From assembly GCF_900111905.1 (NCBI RefSeq), contig NZ_FOKM01000007.1, forward strand, positions 248,001 through 312,000: a stretch of 64,000 nucleotides of DNA. The letters run 5' to 3'. The notes beneath the pieces are model-generated. The model saw only the letters and a program-made list of their open reading frames with translations, was not told the DNA's origin and did no database searches. The translations under genes were made by a program, and so were the position numbers. Each line of letters opens with the position of its first letter. Position 1 is the first letter of the stretch. Source of the DNA: Rhizobium sp. NFR07 (GTDB lineage Bacteria > Pseudomonadota > Alphaproteobacteria > Rhizobiales > Rhizobiaceae). Shown in pieces: positions 18,457 through 28,235 of the stretch.

Positions 18457-19283
18457 GCGTGATCAACGAACTCATCCCGCCTCGCCCGGCACCTGCCGTC
18501 CTTGAACGGCCGTTGACCGCCGCCAAGGTCGTCGGCATGGGCGTGCTCGTGCTTTGGGCGATCCTTGCCATGGGCCTGCTCAGCATGGTCATCGAAGGCT
18601 GGGATCCGGCGAAGTTCGAACGCTACGGCCCGCGCTATCTAAACGGCCTCTGGACGACGATCTCACTGGTCGGAATCTCCATCGTCCTCGGCGCGATCCT
18701 GTCGCTGCCGATCGCCTTTGCCCGCATGTCGAAGAACCGCGTCCTCAACGCGATCGCCTATGCCTATGTCTATGTCTTTCGCTCGACGCCGCTGCTCGCG
18801 CAGCTCTTCCTGATCTATTACGGCCTCGGCAGCTTCAGGCCTCAGCTCGAATCCGTCGGCCTCTGGTGGTTCTTCCGCGAGGCCTGGTATTGTGGCCTCT
18901 TCTCGCTGACCATCAACACCGCCGCCTATCAGGCGGAAATCCTGCGCGGCGCAATCCAGAGCGTACCGCGCGGACAGCACGAGGGTGCGGCCGCACTCGG
19001 CATTTCGAAACGCATCACCTTCCTCAAGGTCATCCTGCCCCAGGCACTCATCGTCGCGCTCCGCCCCTACGGCAACGAGATCATTCTCATGATCAAGGGC
19101 TCGGCGGTCGTCGCTATCGTCACCGTCTTCGATCTGATGGGCGAAACGCGTTACGCCTTCTCGCGCACCTTCGACTACCAGACCTATCTCTGGGCCGCGA
19201 TCTTCTATCTGTCGATGGTCGAAGCGCTCCGGCATCTCTGGGCTTTCCTCGAACGACGCCTCACCCGCCATCTGACGCGTTAG
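18453..19283 (+). CDS. Amino-acid ABC transporter permease (HisM-like)
   Basis: 276 residues from the ATG at 18453. It has an N-terminal cytoplasmic segment of ~30 residues, then membrane helices, and the EAA loop GAAALGISKRITFLKVILPQ. Partner of the preceding permease. The operon stops here: the next gene is usg, so no HisP-type ATPase is encoded with it. An inverted repeat (19279-19310, GTTAGCAGC/GCTGCTAAC) covers the stop codon but lacks a T tract. Confidence 0.94.
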   Translation: MSVINELIPPRPAPAVLERPLTAAKVVGMGVLVLWAILAMGLLSMVIEGWDPAKFERYGPRYLNGLWTTISLVGISIVLGAILSLPIAFARMSKNRVLNAIAYAYVYVFRSTPLLAQLFLIYYGLGSFRPQLESVGLWWFFREAWYCGLFSLTINTAAYQAEILRGAIQSVPRGQHEGAAALGISKRITFLKVILPQALIVALRPYGNEIILMIKGSAVVAIVTVFDLMGETRYAFSRTFDYQTYLWAAIFYLSMVEALRHLWAFLERRLTRHLTR

Positions 19284-19431
19284 CAGCACTCGATCTGGAG
19301 AGCTGCTAACCATCTGAAATATTGTATCAATTTTTGCGATGACGCTCTTTCGGCAAGCTTCCGTTAAGCATGACATGTTCCCATTTCCTTTACGGCGCAC
19401 CCGATGCGTCGAAGAAAGAAGGGAACAGCAG

Positions 19432-19695
19432 ATGTCGGAACTCGAAATGATGCTGCGAGGCTATGGCCTCACCACCGCCCAGATCTTCTACCACATGCCG
19501 GATCACCCTCACCTGCTGCAGAGCTATCTCTGGCAGGACTACGATCTCGCCCCGAACTTTCCCGAGATGAACGGCTTTCTGAAATTCTGGCAGGAAAAGC
19601 TGGACGGGCCACTGCATTCCGTTCGCTACGTCCACCGCAAGCTGATCTCCGCCAGTGAATGGCGCGCTGTCAACGGCGAGATCATCCTGCACTGA
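19432..19695 (+). CDS. usg: Usg family protein
   Basis: 87 residues, ATG at 19432 after GAAGGGA. The whole protein matches the small alphaproteobacterial Usg family: LRGYGLTTAQIFYHMPDHP, SYLWQDYDLAPNFPEM, FLKFWQEKLDGPLHSV. The family is conserved in alphaproteobacteria and has no established biochemical role. It stands alone, 79 bp before a methyltransferase gene. Confidence 0.92.
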   Translation: MSELEMMLRGYGLTTAQIFYHMPDHPHLLQSYLWQDYDLAPNFPEMNGFLKFWQEKLDGPLHSVRYVHRKLISASEWRAVNGEIILH

Positions 19696-19773
19696 AATGC
19701 CGCATCCCGATCGCCGCGATTGCCAAACGACGCCATGACGCTTAAAGCGCTCGCGACAACAGGGAATACGGCT

Positions 19774-20583
19774 ATGGCGAAGATCGACGAAGAAGCATTG
19801 GTGGAAGCCTATAACCGCGCGCTGGAGCTGGAAAAGGCCGGCGATATCGACGCCGCCGTAGAAGCCTATCGCCGGGTGCTCGAGATCGACCCCGAGGATC
19901 ACGGCGGCGCTGCCGTTCGCATCGCATCGATGGGCCGCGGCGAAGCCCCGCCCAAGGCGCCGGACGCCTATGTCGAGACCTTGTTCGACCAGCATGCCGA
20001 AGGCTTCGAGGATATCCTCGTCGAACAGCTCGGTTATGCCGTGCCGGTCATGGTGCGCCAGCGCCTGCAGGAACTGAAGCTCGGCCCGTTCAAGCGCATG
20101 CTCGACCTCGGCTGCGGCACGGGCCTGACAGGCGGCGCGCTGCGCGACATGGTCGACGATATCACCGGCCTCGACCTTTCCGAAAACATGGTCGAGATCG
20201 CCCATGAGAAGGATCTCTACGAGACGCTCTATGTCGCGGAAGTCGAGGATTTTCTCGAGGATAATGACGACGAACCCTTCGATCTCGTCACCGCAACCGA
20301 TGTCCTGCCCTATCTCGGCGCACTGGAACCGCTCTTCTTCGGCGCCGCCGAAAACATGGTCGCCGGCGGCCTCTTCATCTTCTCCTCCGAAGCCCTGCCG
20401 GAAGGCGACGCGCGCACCTACGCCGTCGGCCCGCATCAGCGCTTCCTCCACTCTCCCGCCTATATCCGCACCCGCCTCGCCGACACGGGCTTCGAGCTCG
20501 TCGAAGTGACAGAGATCAACGTGCGCATGCAGGACGGAGAGCCGAGCCCTGGCCATCTGGTAATCGCCAGGCTGAAAGGCTAG
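19774..20583 (+). CDS. TPR-containing class I SAM-dependent methyltransferase
   Basis: 269 residues from the ATG at 19774 (AGGGA upstream); an ATG at 19735 would add 13 residues. The first ~50 residues are a TPR-like helical pair (YNRALELEKAGDIDAAVEAY). The methyltransferase core begins with motif I, MLDLGCGTGLTGGALRD, then DITGLDLSENMVEIA and DLVTATDVLPYLG. The substrate is unknown. It is followed after 29 bp by a DinB-like gene and probably shares its transcript. Confidence 0.92.
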   Translation: MAKIDEEALVEAYNRALELEKAGDIDAAVEAYRRVLEIDPEDHGGAAVRIASMGRGEAPPKAPDAYVETLFDQHAEGFEDILVEQLGYAVPVMVRQRLQELKLGPFKRMLDLGCGTGLTGGALRDMVDDITGLDLSENMVEIAHEKDLYETLYVAEVEDFLEDNDDEPFDLVTATDVLPYLGALEPLFFGAAENMVAGGLFIFSSEALPEGDARTYAVGPHQRFLHSPAYIRTRLADTGFELVEVTEINVRMQDGEPSPGHLVIARLKG

Positions 20584-20612
20584 TTTCTTCGCCGGGAACG
20601 CGGAGGAACGCT

Positions 20613-21176
20613 GTGACGCCGGAGCGCTATTTCATTGCCCAGGCCTATAACAATGCCTGGGCCAATCACCGGCTGCTGAAGGCCTGCAGGTTGCTATCGC
20701 CGCAGGAACTGGCGGCACAGCGCGTCAGCTTCTTCCCGTCGATCATCCATACGCTGAACCACATTCTCACGGTGGACTGGCTCTATATTGGTGCGTTGGA
20801 AGGCCACTGTCCCGGCGCCGCCGCTTTCGAGCCGGAAATCCCGTTTCCCGATTTCGCCGATCTTGACCGCGAGCAACGCGCCGCCGACCGTCGTCTGATC
20901 GACCACTGTCGACGCCTGACGTCTGCGACCCTGGCCGCCGAAGTCCGCATCCCTCGCGCTACCCACGTTCAGTTGGAGGCGGCAGACCGCGTGCTGCTGC
21001 ATCTCTTCCAGCACCAGATCCACCACCGCGGCCAGGTCCATGCGATGCTGTCGGGCACGCATATCGCGCCACCGCAACTCGACGAATTCTTTCCTGCGGA
21101 TCCGGCAGAGCAGGCGCTTCGTCGCCAGGATTTCAACGAACTCGGCTATACCGAGTCCCTCATATGGAGTGACTGA
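20613..21176 (+). CDS. DinB-family protein
   Basis: 187 residues, GTG start behind CGGAGG. Four-helix-bundle DinB/DUF664 pattern: YNNAWANHRLLKAC at the start, the histidine of TLNHILTVDWLYIGAL, and the paired metal ligands in HQIHHRGQVHAML. Members are metal-dependent enzymes of the mycothiol/bacillithiol S-transferase fold; in a rhizobial host the thiol substrate is unknown. Only 3 bp separate it from the next gene. Confidence 0.9.
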   Translation: MTPERYFIAQAYNNAWANHRLLKACRLLSPQELAAQRVSFFPSIIHTLNHILTVDWLYIGALEGHCPGAAAFEPEIPFPDFADLDREQRAADRRLIDHCRRLTSATLAAEVRIPRATHVQLEAADRVLLHLFQHQIHHRGQVHAMLSGTHIAPPQLDEFFPADPAEQALRRQDFNELGYTESLIWSD

Positions 21177-21179
21177 CCC

Positions 21180-21590
21180 ATGCTATATTTCGTCATCAAG
21201 GCCCTGCACATCCTCTCCGACTTCCTGCTGATCGGCGGGATGCTGATCAACGCCTTCGTCATTTCCATGGTCCCGGCACCGATCCGCGTCGGCGTCATCG
21301 AGTCCTTGCGGAAATACGACCGCACCGTCACGACGGCCGCCCTTGCCGGCGCCTGGATCTTCGGCCTCTGGCTCGCAATCGGTTATATCGGCTTCTCGGA
21401 AGGCTGGCTGCATGCCAAGCTGCTCCTCGTCATCATCCTGTCCGCGCTGCACGGCATGCAGCAGGCCGCGATGCGCAAGATGGCGGCGGACCCGAAGCTA
21501 GATCCGAACCCCTTCGTGCGCCGCGGCATGCCAATCATCCTGATCTGTCTCGTGCTGGTCGTCGCACTGGCGGTGATCAAGCCGTTCTGA
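21180..21590 (+). CDS. Small four-helix membrane protein, CopD/HemJ-like
   Basis: 136 residues and at least four hydrophobic helices. YFVIKALHILSDFLLIGGM, with a histidine in helix 1, and GWLHAKLLLVIILSALHGMQ recall the CopD/HemJ (protoporphyrinogen oxidase) helix pattern, but the match is loose. It could also belong to a DUF2269-like group. It lies 3 bp after the DinB-like gene and is probably cotranscribed. Confidence 0.6.
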   Translation: MLYFVIKALHILSDFLLIGGMLINAFVISMVPAPIRVGVIESLRKYDRTVTTAALAGAWIFGLWLAIGYIGFSEGWLHAKLLLVIILSALHGMQQAAMRKMAADPKLDPNPFVRRGMPIILICLVLVVALAVIKPF

Positions 21591-21611
21591 TCTAGGAAAG
21601 ACGTGGCTGAT

Positions 21612-22829
21612 CTACCGCAATCGCAACCTGAACAGCGCGTAGATCAGCAGGGCCCCGCTTCCGGCTGCAGCAACGAGAAACGGCATCCGTAAAGCTGCTT
21701 CTCGCCCGGCATCCGCTTCTAGAAATGCGACCACCAGGCCGCCGGCCATCGCGCCCAATGGCATTGCACCCCAACCGAAGCACCGATAGATGCTGTTGAC
21801 GCGGCCCAGCAGTTCGCTCGGAACACGTCGCTGCCGCCAGGACACGGTGATGACGTTCCACAGCATCGATCCGGCCATCAGTGCGAACATCGCGGCGGAA
21901 ACGACCAACGTGTTTGAACTCAGCCCGATGACAGCATAGCCGACACCCCATATCGCAAGTGCCAGATAAAGGCTGGACTGCGCACCGATGCCCCGAGCCA
22001 CCGCCGGTGCACTGAGACTGCCGGCAACGGCTCCGACTGCCGCAACGGAGAGAAGCAATCCATGCTCGACGGCTGACAGGCCCAATATCTCCTGGCTGAA
22101 CAGAACCGTCACCGTCACCGCCATCATGTCAAGAAAATTGACGAGCCCCAGCACGATTGCAAGACGCAACAGCGAGGTATCGCGCCTCATCCAGCTCACG
22201 CCTTCGACCAGAGACAGCCAGAAGCGGGAAGAAGCCCGTAATGGCGCAGGCAGTGTGATCATCCACACCAGTCCCGCAGCAATGATCAGAGCCACCACGT
22301 CGAGACCGAAGGGCAGAGCGATCGCCGTCCCAATCAGCAAACCCGCCAATGGCGGACCGATGAACTGGCCCGTGATCTGCTCCGCACTCCACATCTGGCC
22401 ATTGGCAGCCTCAAGATCGCCGGCAGGCACGATCGACGGGAGGATTGTCTGGGCCGCGTTGTCGCGCATCACTTCAGCCGAGCCAAGCAGAAACGCAAGC
22501 CCCGCCAGAGCCCATTCGCCGCCCGGCACAGGCTCGCTGACAGCAAGGAGCAGAATGCCGCAGACGATAGCGGCACGGAGCAAATCCGTACGTGCGATCA
22601 GCTTTCGGCGATCCACCCGGTCAATGATGACGCCCGCCGGCACCGAAAAAAGCAGCCATGGCAAACGCGAAGCGGCGGCGACCGCGGCAATTGCTACAGG
22701 GTCTCTCGTCATCAACGAGGCAAGCCAGGGCAGCGCAAGAACGATCAGGCCATCGCCGAGATTTGTCAGTGCGCCAGCCGTAAAAAGCAGGCGGTAGTTC
22801 CGGTTACGCATCAGCAATGGCGGCGCCAT
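21612..22829 (-). CDS. MFS transporter (MFS_3 / EntS-like)
   Basis: 405 residues, 12 predicted helices. NYRLLFTAGALTNLGDGLIV at the N-terminus and the loop 2-3 motif GVIIDRVDRRKLI are typical of MFS_3 exporters of macrolides or siderophores. VPSELLGRVNSIYRCFGWGA marks the second half. Transported compound unknown. Single gene, convergent with the small membrane protein gene to the left. Confidence 0.9.
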   Translation of the reverse strand: MAPPLLMRNRNYRLLFTAGALTNLGDGLIVLALPWLASLMTRDPVAIAAVAAASRLPWLLFSVPAGVIIDRVDRRKLIARTDLLRAAIVCGILLLAVSEPVPGGEWALAGLAFLLGSAEVMRDNAAQTILPSIVPAGDLEAANGQMWSAEQITGQFIGPPLAGLLIGTAIALPFGLDVVALIIAAGLVWMITLPAPLRASSRFWLSLVEGVSWMRRDTSLLRLAIVLGLVNFLDMMAVTVTVLFSQEILGLSAVEHGLLLSVAAVGAVAGSLSAPAVARGIGAQSSLYLALAIWGVGYAVIGLSSNTLVVSAAMFALMAGSMLWNVITVSWRQRRVPSELLGRVNSIYRCFGWGAMPLGAMAGGLVVAFLEADAGREAALRMPFLVAAAGSGALLIYALFRLRLR

Positions 22830-22951
22830 TTCGCAACTAGCCCACGTTGTCCGCCCGGAGAATGCGAAACGCGGGCGAGCCCCGTCAATCGAAGAATACG
22901 GCGCGCCACAGTTTTTAGGGACGCCCCGGCCATATCAGCAGGTAGCCGATT

Positions 22952-23788
22952 TCACCCCCGCCCCAAAATCCGGTCCAGCAACCGACCCTCGATCTCCGCC
23001 AGTACGGGATCGCCATGCCGCCGCTCGCCGCCTTGCGGGATATCGAGATCGAGGCTGATCCGCCCCTCGTCGAGCACGATCACCCGGTCGGCGAGGAAGA
23101 CGGCCTCGGAAACATCATGGGTGACCAGCACCGCCGTGAACCCGAGCTCGCGCCAGACCTGGGAGACCAGCTCCTGCATGCCGATCCGTGTCAGCGCATC
23201 GAGCGCGCCGAGCGGCTCGTCGAGAGCCAGAAGTCCCGGGCGGCTGACCAAAGCTCGCGCCAGAGCAACGCGTTGCCTCTGCCCACCGGACAGTTTCGAA
23301 GGCCAGTCACCAGCCTTCTCGGCCAGTTGTACGGCCGCCAGCGCTCTTTTTGCCTCACGCCTGCCCGTCTCCTTCGGCACACCGCCCCCGAGGCCGACAG
23401 CGACATTGTCCGCGACAGAGAACCAGGGCAGCAGCCGTGGCTCCTGGAAGACGATGCGCGCATTCGGCTCGACGGCCGTACCGTCATCCCCGAGAAACGA
23501 AATCTCGCCGGCGGTCGGCTCGTCCAGTCCGACAAGCAGCCGCAGAAGCGTACTCTTGCCGCAGCCGCTTTTGCCGACGATCGCGACGAACTGCCCGACG
23601 GGCACTTCGAGATCGATGCCCTTCAGCACATGATTGTCGCCGAAGCGCTTTTCGATGCCGCGCAATCTGAGGCCGGCCGGCTGCGGCCCTTCGGCCTCAT
23701 GCGGCACTGGCTGTGGCTCGGCGTAGTGACGTTCCAGCTCCCCGTCCGAGACGAAGGCAAGCGGCGATTGATAGGGTCCGATCGGCAT
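22952..23788 (-). CDS. ssuB: Sulfonate ABC transporter ATP-binding protein SsuB
   Basis: 278 residues from the ATG at 23788; the open frame extends upstream but inside ssuC. Walker [18 protein letters not shown]-loop [20 protein letters not shown], signature [15 protein letters not shown], Walker [13 protein letters not shown] and the switch [15 protein letters not shown] are all present. An extra ~35 residues precede the ABC core. Last gene of ssuA-ssuD-ssuC-ssuB, 11 bp after ssuC. Confidence 0.93.
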   Translation of the reverse strand: MPIGPYQSPLAFVSDGELERHYAEPQPVPHEAEGPQPAGLRLRGIEKRFGDNHVLKGIDLEVPVGQFVAIVGKSGCGKSTLLRLLVGLDEPTAGEISFLGDDGTAVEPNARIVFQEPRLLPWFSVADNVAVGLGGGVPKETGRREAKRALAAVQLAEKAGDWPSKLSGGQRQRVALARALVSRPGLLALDEPLGALDALTRIGMQELVSQVWRELGFTAVLVTHDVSEAVFLADRVIVLDEGRISLDLDIPQGGERRHGDPVLAEIEGRLLDRILGRG

Positions 23789-23799
23789 GTCTTCTCTCC

Positions 23800-24714
23800 T
23801 CAACCTTGATAGGCCGCGTTCCAGGCGAGCGCCCGGCGTTCCAGCGTGCGGGCAATCACATCGGCAAGCTTGCCGAGCAATGCATAGATGACGAGCGCCA
23901 GCACCACGACGTCGGTCATCATGAATTCGCGTGCGGTATTGGCCATGTAGCCGATGCCGGAATTGGCGGCGATGGATTCCGACACGATCAGCGTCAGCCA
24001 CATGATGCCGAGCGCATAGCGCAACCCGACGAAGATCGACGGCAGCGCGCCGGGAAAGATCACCTTGCGGAACAGCGACCAGCTGCTCATCCCGTAGATC
24101 CGTCCCATCTCGACGAGGTCGCGATCGACATTGCGAACCCCGTGATAGGTGTTGAGATAGATCGGGAAGAGCACGCCGAGCGAGGTCAGAAACAGCTTCG
24201 CCTCCTCGCCGATGCCGAACCAGAGGATGACGAGCGGGATCATCGCCAGATGCGGAATGGTTCGCAGCATCTGCAGCGTCGTGTCGGTCAGCTGCTCGGA
24301 AAGCTTGGATACCCCATTGGCGATCCCGAGCAGAAACCCGATCGATCCGCCGATCACGAGACCACTCACCGCACGCGCACCGCTGACGCCGACGTCCCGC
24401 GCCAGCTCGCCCGAAAGCAGCCGCTCCCAGAATGCCGCCAGGACGGCGACCGGCGAGGGCATGATCCGGTCCGAGATGATGCCGGTCGAAGACCCCAGTT
24501 GCCAGAGCACAACCAATGTCACCGGCAAGAGATAAGGCAGCCATGCGCCAGCACTTCCGGCCCTGGAGAAGGTACGCGGGCGTGACGCCGCCCGCGTACC
24601 TTTCTCCGCCGCAGCCCTGGGAGGGGGTGTGCCTTTACCCGTCGTCGCAGACGGGCTCTCGTCTCTGATGCGCCGGACCTGCCGGCCTTCCGAAAACGTG
24701 TCGACTGTCGCCAT
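23800..24714 (-). CDS. ssuC: Sulfonate ABC transporter permease SsuC
   Basis: 304 residues from the ATG at 24714, which has GGAGA upstream; a longer frame would overlap ssuD. The inner-membrane permease part begins near residue 60 ([19 protein letters not shown]) and contains the EAA loop [20 protein letters not shown]. The first ~60 residues are polar and Arg/Pro-rich, and part is encoded by a palindromic repeat element (24565-24607). E. coli SsuC is about 263 residues, so the extension accounts for the extra length. Confidence 0.93.
   Translation of the reverse strand: MATVDTFSEGRQVRRIRDESPSATTGKGTPPPRAAAEKGTRAASRPRTFSRAGSAGAWLPYLLPVTLVVLWQLGSSTGIISDRIMPSPVAVLAAFWERLLSGELARDVGVSGARAVSGLVIGGSIGFLLGIANGVSKLSEQLTDTTLQMLRTIPHLAMIPLVILWFGIGEEAKLFLTSLGVLFPIYLNTYHGVRNVDRDLVEMGRIYGMSSWSLFRKVIFPGALPSIFVGLRYALGIMWLTLIVSESIAANSGIGYMANTAREFMMTDVVVLALVIYALLGKLADVIARTLERRALAWNAAYQG
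24565..24607. repeat. Palindromic repeat element inside ssuC
   Basis: GGAGAAGGTACGCGGGCG, loop TGACGC, then the complement with one extra T: an 18-bp stem. It lies within the coding sequence of the N-terminal extension of SsuC and is translated there as a Thr/Arg/Ala/Ser-rich stretch. The flanking bases to 24630 (CCCTGGGAGGGGGTGTGCC) also look like rhizobial intergenic repeat sequence. It appears to be a mobile palindrome captured in frame. Confidence 0.75.
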
Positions 24715-24736
24715 ATGTTTTCTTATCTCCGGTTGA

Positions 24737-25912
24737 TCAGGATGCCGCGACGGCGCGGATCGTGGCGTGGCCACCGCCGCCGAAGACCGGTTTCTCGCTG
24801 GCGAATTCGTTGCCGAAACCCGCCCGCTGCTCTTCGCGTTTCAGGCCAAGTTCCGGGAACAGCAGTTCCGCCACGCGATAAGCCTCTTCGAGATGCGGAT
24901 AGCCCGAGCCGATCACCGTCTCGATGCCGAGCGCCTGGTATTCTCTGAGCCGTGCCGCCACCGTCTTCGGCGAGCCGACAAGCGCGGTGCCGGCACCGGA
25001 TCGGACAAGCCCGATACCGGCCCAGAGATTCGGCGAGACTTCCAGCTTGTCGCGGCGACCATTGTGGAGTGCTGCCATGCGCCGCTGGCCGACCGAGTCG
25101 GAATCCCTGGCGAAATTCGCCTGCGCCTTTGCGATCGTCTCGTCCGACAGTTTCGAGATCAGTCGATCCGCCGCTTCCCATGCCTCCTCGTCCGTCTCGC
25201 GGACGATGAAGTGCAGGCGGATGCCGAAGGACACGTCCCTTCCCCGTTTCTCGGCGGCGGCGCGCACGGCCTTGATCTTCTGTTCCACCTGCTCCGGCGG
25301 CTCGCCCCAGGTGAGATACTTATCGCCACGCCCGGCAAAGAATTCGATCCCGGCATCCGACGACCCGCCAAAATAGAGCGGCGGCCGCGGCTGCTGGATG
25401 GTCGGAAACCCGAGCTTGGCGCCTTTCGCCTTGATATGCTTGCCGTCGAGATCGGCATGCCCGGTCGTCACCAGATCCTCGAACACCTGGAAGAACTCTT
25501 CCGCATGGGTGTAGCGCTCGTCATGCTCGAGGAAAATGCCGTCGCCTGCAAGTTCCGACGGATTGCCGCCGACCACGATATTGAGCAGCAGCCTGCCATT
25601 CGACACCCGATCCAGAGCTGCGGCGAGCCGTGCGTAATAGGCCGGCGCCGCCGTGCCCGGACGGATCGCCACGAGGAATTTCAGCTTCTCGGTAAACGGC
25701 GCCAGTGCTGCCGCCGTGACGAAGGATTCCTCGCAGGAGACGCCCGTCGGCAGGAGAACACCGGAATAACCGAGGCGATCGACCGCCTGTGCCAGTTCGC
25801 GCAGGTAGCGGTGCTCGGGCGGCCGATTGAGTTCGCTGCCGCCGAGATAGGTACCGTCACCGGCGGTCGGAATGAACCAGAGAAAATCGATGGGCTTGGA
25901 CGAATCGGTCAT
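24737..25912 (-). CDS. ssuD: FMNH2-dependent alkanesulfonate monooxygenase SsuD
   Basis: 391 residues, close to the 381 of E. coli. Luciferase-fold enzyme that cleaves alkanesulfonates to aldehyde and sulfite using FMNH2 from an SsuE-type reductase (not in the window). Seen: [55 protein letters not shown] and [15 protein letters not shown]. The C-terminus is about ten residues longer than usual. The gene sits between ssuA and ssuC in one operon. Confidence 0.95.
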   Translation of the reverse strand: MTDSSKPIDFLWFIPTAGDGTYLGGSELNRPPEHRYLRELAQAVDRLGYSGVLLPTGVSCEESFVTAAALAPFTEKLKFLVAIRPGTAAPAYYARLAAALDRVSNGRLLLNIVVGGNPSELAGDGIFLEHDERYTHAEEFFQVFEDLVTTGHADLDGKHIKAKGAKLGFPTIQQPRPPLYFGGSSDAGIEFFAGRGDKYLTWGEPPEQVEQKIKAVRAAAEKRGRDVSFGIRLHFIVRETDEEAWEAADRLISKLSDETIAKAQANFARDSDSVGQRRMAALHNGRRDKLEVSPNLWAGIGLVRSGAGTALVGSPKTVAARLREYQALGIETVIGSGYPHLEEAYRVAELLFPELGLKREEQRAGFGNEFASEKPVFGGGGHATIRAVAAS

Positions 25913-25966
25913 TCGAAAAATCCTTGATGGCTATAGAGTATCGAGCAGGTCGAGCGGCGTTGCCGC

Positions 25967-26932
25967 TCAGCTCGCCTTCGGGCGCCAGACGATGTCGCTG
26001 ATGTCGAGCTTGCGCGGGATGATCTTCAGGTCGTAGAACTCGTCCGCCAGCGCCTGCTGGTACTGGACGGCCGCATCCGGCACGGTTGAGACCGCACCGA
26101 GATCGGCCCCGCGACGGGACAGAACCACGTTGGTCACCTTTTCCGGCACGCCGGTGATCGAGGCGATCGCCTTCACCGTCTCGTCGAAATTGGACTGCGC
26201 CGCACCGCCGACCTTCTTCAGCTCGTCGATCACTTCGACGATCAGCTCACCGTTCTCGGCGGCGAAATCGCCATTGCCGAGAAAATAGCTCCAACTATCG
26301 ACAATGCCTTCCGCCGTCGTCAGCACCCGCGTGTTCGGGTCCGCCTCGGCGATCGCCGTATAGGGGTCCCAGATAGACCAGGCATCGATCGAGCCGTTCT
26401 TGAAGGCAGCCGCGGCATCCGGCGGCGCGAGATCGAGCTGCGTCACATCGGTCGGCGCCAGCCCACCCTTGCGTAGTACCTTAACGGCGACATTATGGGC
26501 GCTCGACCCGCGCTTGAAGGCAAGCCGCTTGCCCTTCAGGTCCTCGATCGATTGGATCGGGCTATCCTTGTGCACCAGAATGGCCGAGCCTGCAGAACTG
26601 CCGCGATAAGTGCCGACGTAAAGCAGGTTGCCGCGGGCGGCCTGGGCAAATAGCGGCGGCACATCGCCCGTCGGGCCGAAATCGAGCGCCCCCGCGCCGA
26701 GCGCTTCGAGAAGCGGCGGGCCGGAGGTGAATTCCGACCACGTCACCGTGATGCCGCGATCCGCAAACCGCTTTTCGAGCGCGCCCTGGCTTTTCGCCAG
26801 CGCCAGCACGCCGTTCTTTTGCCAGCCGATGCGTAATTCCTTGGCCGCAGCACGCGCCGTTCCCGCGATCGGCAGAACCGTCGCTGCTGCCGCCGCTCCG
26901 ATGAGCCCCAACGTCTGTCTCCGCGTAACCAT
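25967..26932 (-). CDS. ssuA: Sulfonate ABC transporter substrate-binding protein SsuA
   Basis: 321 residues from the ATG at 26932, which has GAGGAAAGGGA upstream; the open frame continues 44 codons further without a signal. The N-terminus MVTRRQTLGLIGAAAAATVL is a Tat-like signal. The mature part starts KELRIGWQKNGVLALAKSQG and contains RGSSAHNVAVKVLRKGGL and GSIDAWSIWDPYTA, typical of aliphatic-sulfonate receptors. First gene of the ssu operon. An inverted repeat TCGAC-TTG-GTCGA lies at 27023-27035 upstream and could be a regulator site. Confidence 0.94.
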   Translation of the reverse strand: MVTRRQTLGLIGAAAAATVLPIAGTARAAAKELRIGWQKNGVLALAKSQGALEKRFADRGITVTWSEFTSGPPLLEALGAGALDFGPTGDVPPLFAQAARGNLLYVGTYRGSSAGSAILVHKDSPIQSIEDLKGKRLAFKRGSSAHNVAVKVLRKGGLAPTDVTQLDLAPPDAAAAFKNGSIDAWSIWDPYTAIAEADPNTRVLTTAEGIVDSWSYFLGNGDFAAENGELIVEVIDELKKVGGAAQSNFDETVKAIASITGVPEKVTNVVLSRRGADLGAVSTVPDAAVQYQQALADEFYDLKIIPRKLDISDIVWRPKAS

Positions 26933-27226
26933 GGAAGCGTCCCTTTCCTCTCCGCAGATCGTCATGTCCGTCATGTCCTCCATGGCGGCGATCCTTCGAT
27001 GCAGAAAAGGCTCCCATACTCTATCGACTTGGTCGACATTCCATCCTTTCAAAAAACAGGCCACAGATGAGATTTCATTTCTCTATTTCGACAGGATCGG
27101 AATGCAAAACTGCTAAACACTCAAAATATGCTGCGCTGCAGAAAATCATTTTTACCGTCTTGGTGCTTTCCGCCGGCCACGCTTTGTTCTAATCCTGACG
27201 GCACAGCAAATTCCCGGAGGTTCGGC

Positions 27227-28099
27227 ATGGCGAAAGTGGCATTCATCGGTCTTGGCGTAATGGGTTTCCCGATGGCGGGGCACCTCAAGGAAAAAGGCGG
27301 CCACGATGTCACCGTCTATAACCGCACTGCCGCCAAGGCGTCTGACTGGGCGAAGAAATTCGGTGGTCAAACGGGCGCCACCCCGGCCAAGGCGGCCAAG
27401 GACGCCGATTTCGTCTTCACCTGCGTCGGCAATGATGACGATCTGCGCTCAGTCACGATAGGCGAGCATGGCGTTCTCTCGGGCATGAAAAAGGGCGCGA
27501 TCCTGATCGACAACACGACGGCCAGCGCCGAAGTCGCCCGCGAGCTGGAAGCGGCAGCCAAGGAGAAGGCCGTCAGCTTCATCGACGCCCCCGTCTCCGG
27601 CGGTCAGGCCGGCGCCGAAAACGGCGTGCTCACCGTAATGTGCGGCGGCGACCAGGAGACGTTCGACAAGGCCAAGCCCGTCATTGATGCATATGCCCGC
27701 ATGGTCGGCCTCATGGGCCCGGTCGGCGCTGGCCAGCTGACCAAGATGATGAACCAGATCTGCATCGCCGGCATCGTCCAGGGTCTCTCCGAGGCAATCC
27801 ATTTCGGCAAGCAGTCCGGCCTCGATATCGAAAAGGTCATCGACGTCATCTCCAAGGGAGCAGCCGGTTCCTGGCAGATGGAAAACCGCCACAAGACGAT
27901 GGACCAGGGCAAATACGATTTCGGTTTTGCCGTCGACTGGATGCGCAAGGATCTCGACATTGTCCTGACCGAAGCCCGCCGCAACGGCGCCAAGCTGCCG
28001 CTGACCGCCCTTGTCGACCAGTTCTACGGCGACGTCCAGGCAATGGGCGGCAACCGCTGGGACACGTCCTCGCTTCTGGCGCGGCTGGAGCGGAAGTAA
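27227..28099 (+). CDS. NAD(P)-dependent beta-hydroxyacid dehydrogenase (3-hydroxyisobutyrate dehydrogenase-like)
   Basis: 290 residues, ATG preceded by CGGAGG at ideal distance. Rossmann start VAFIGLGVMGFPMAGHL, the substrate-binding motif FIDAPVSGGQAGAENG, and the catalytic lysine in GAGQLTKMMNQICIAG. The family oxidises 3-hydroxyisobutyrate, tartronate semialdehyde or related acids; the exact substrate is not decidable here. Divergent from the ssu operon across ~290 bp. Confidence 0.93.
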   Translation: MAKVAFIGLGVMGFPMAGHLKEKGGHDVTVYNRTAAKASDWAKKFGGQTGATPAKAAKDADFVFTCVGNDDDLRSVTIGEHGVLSGMKKGAILIDNTTASAEVARELEAAAKEKAVSFIDAPVSGGQAGAENGVLTVMCGGDQETFDKAKPVIDAYARMVGLMGPVGAGQLTKMMNQICIAGIVQGLSEAIHFGKQSGLDIEKVIDVISKGAAGSWQMENRHKTMDQGKYDFGFAVDWMRKDLDIVLTEARRNGAKLPLTALVDQFYGDVQAMGGNRWDTSSLLARLERK

Positions 28100-28235
28100 C
28101 GCAGGTCCCTGTAAAATGAGGCAGCCGCAAAAACGGAAGCCGACGCAGACTGTCGCAAAAGATACATACACCTAGCATTACCCTCATAGAGAGCGCACGA
28201 TCCGATCGGCACGTGCTGAAACGATGGGGGAAGAC

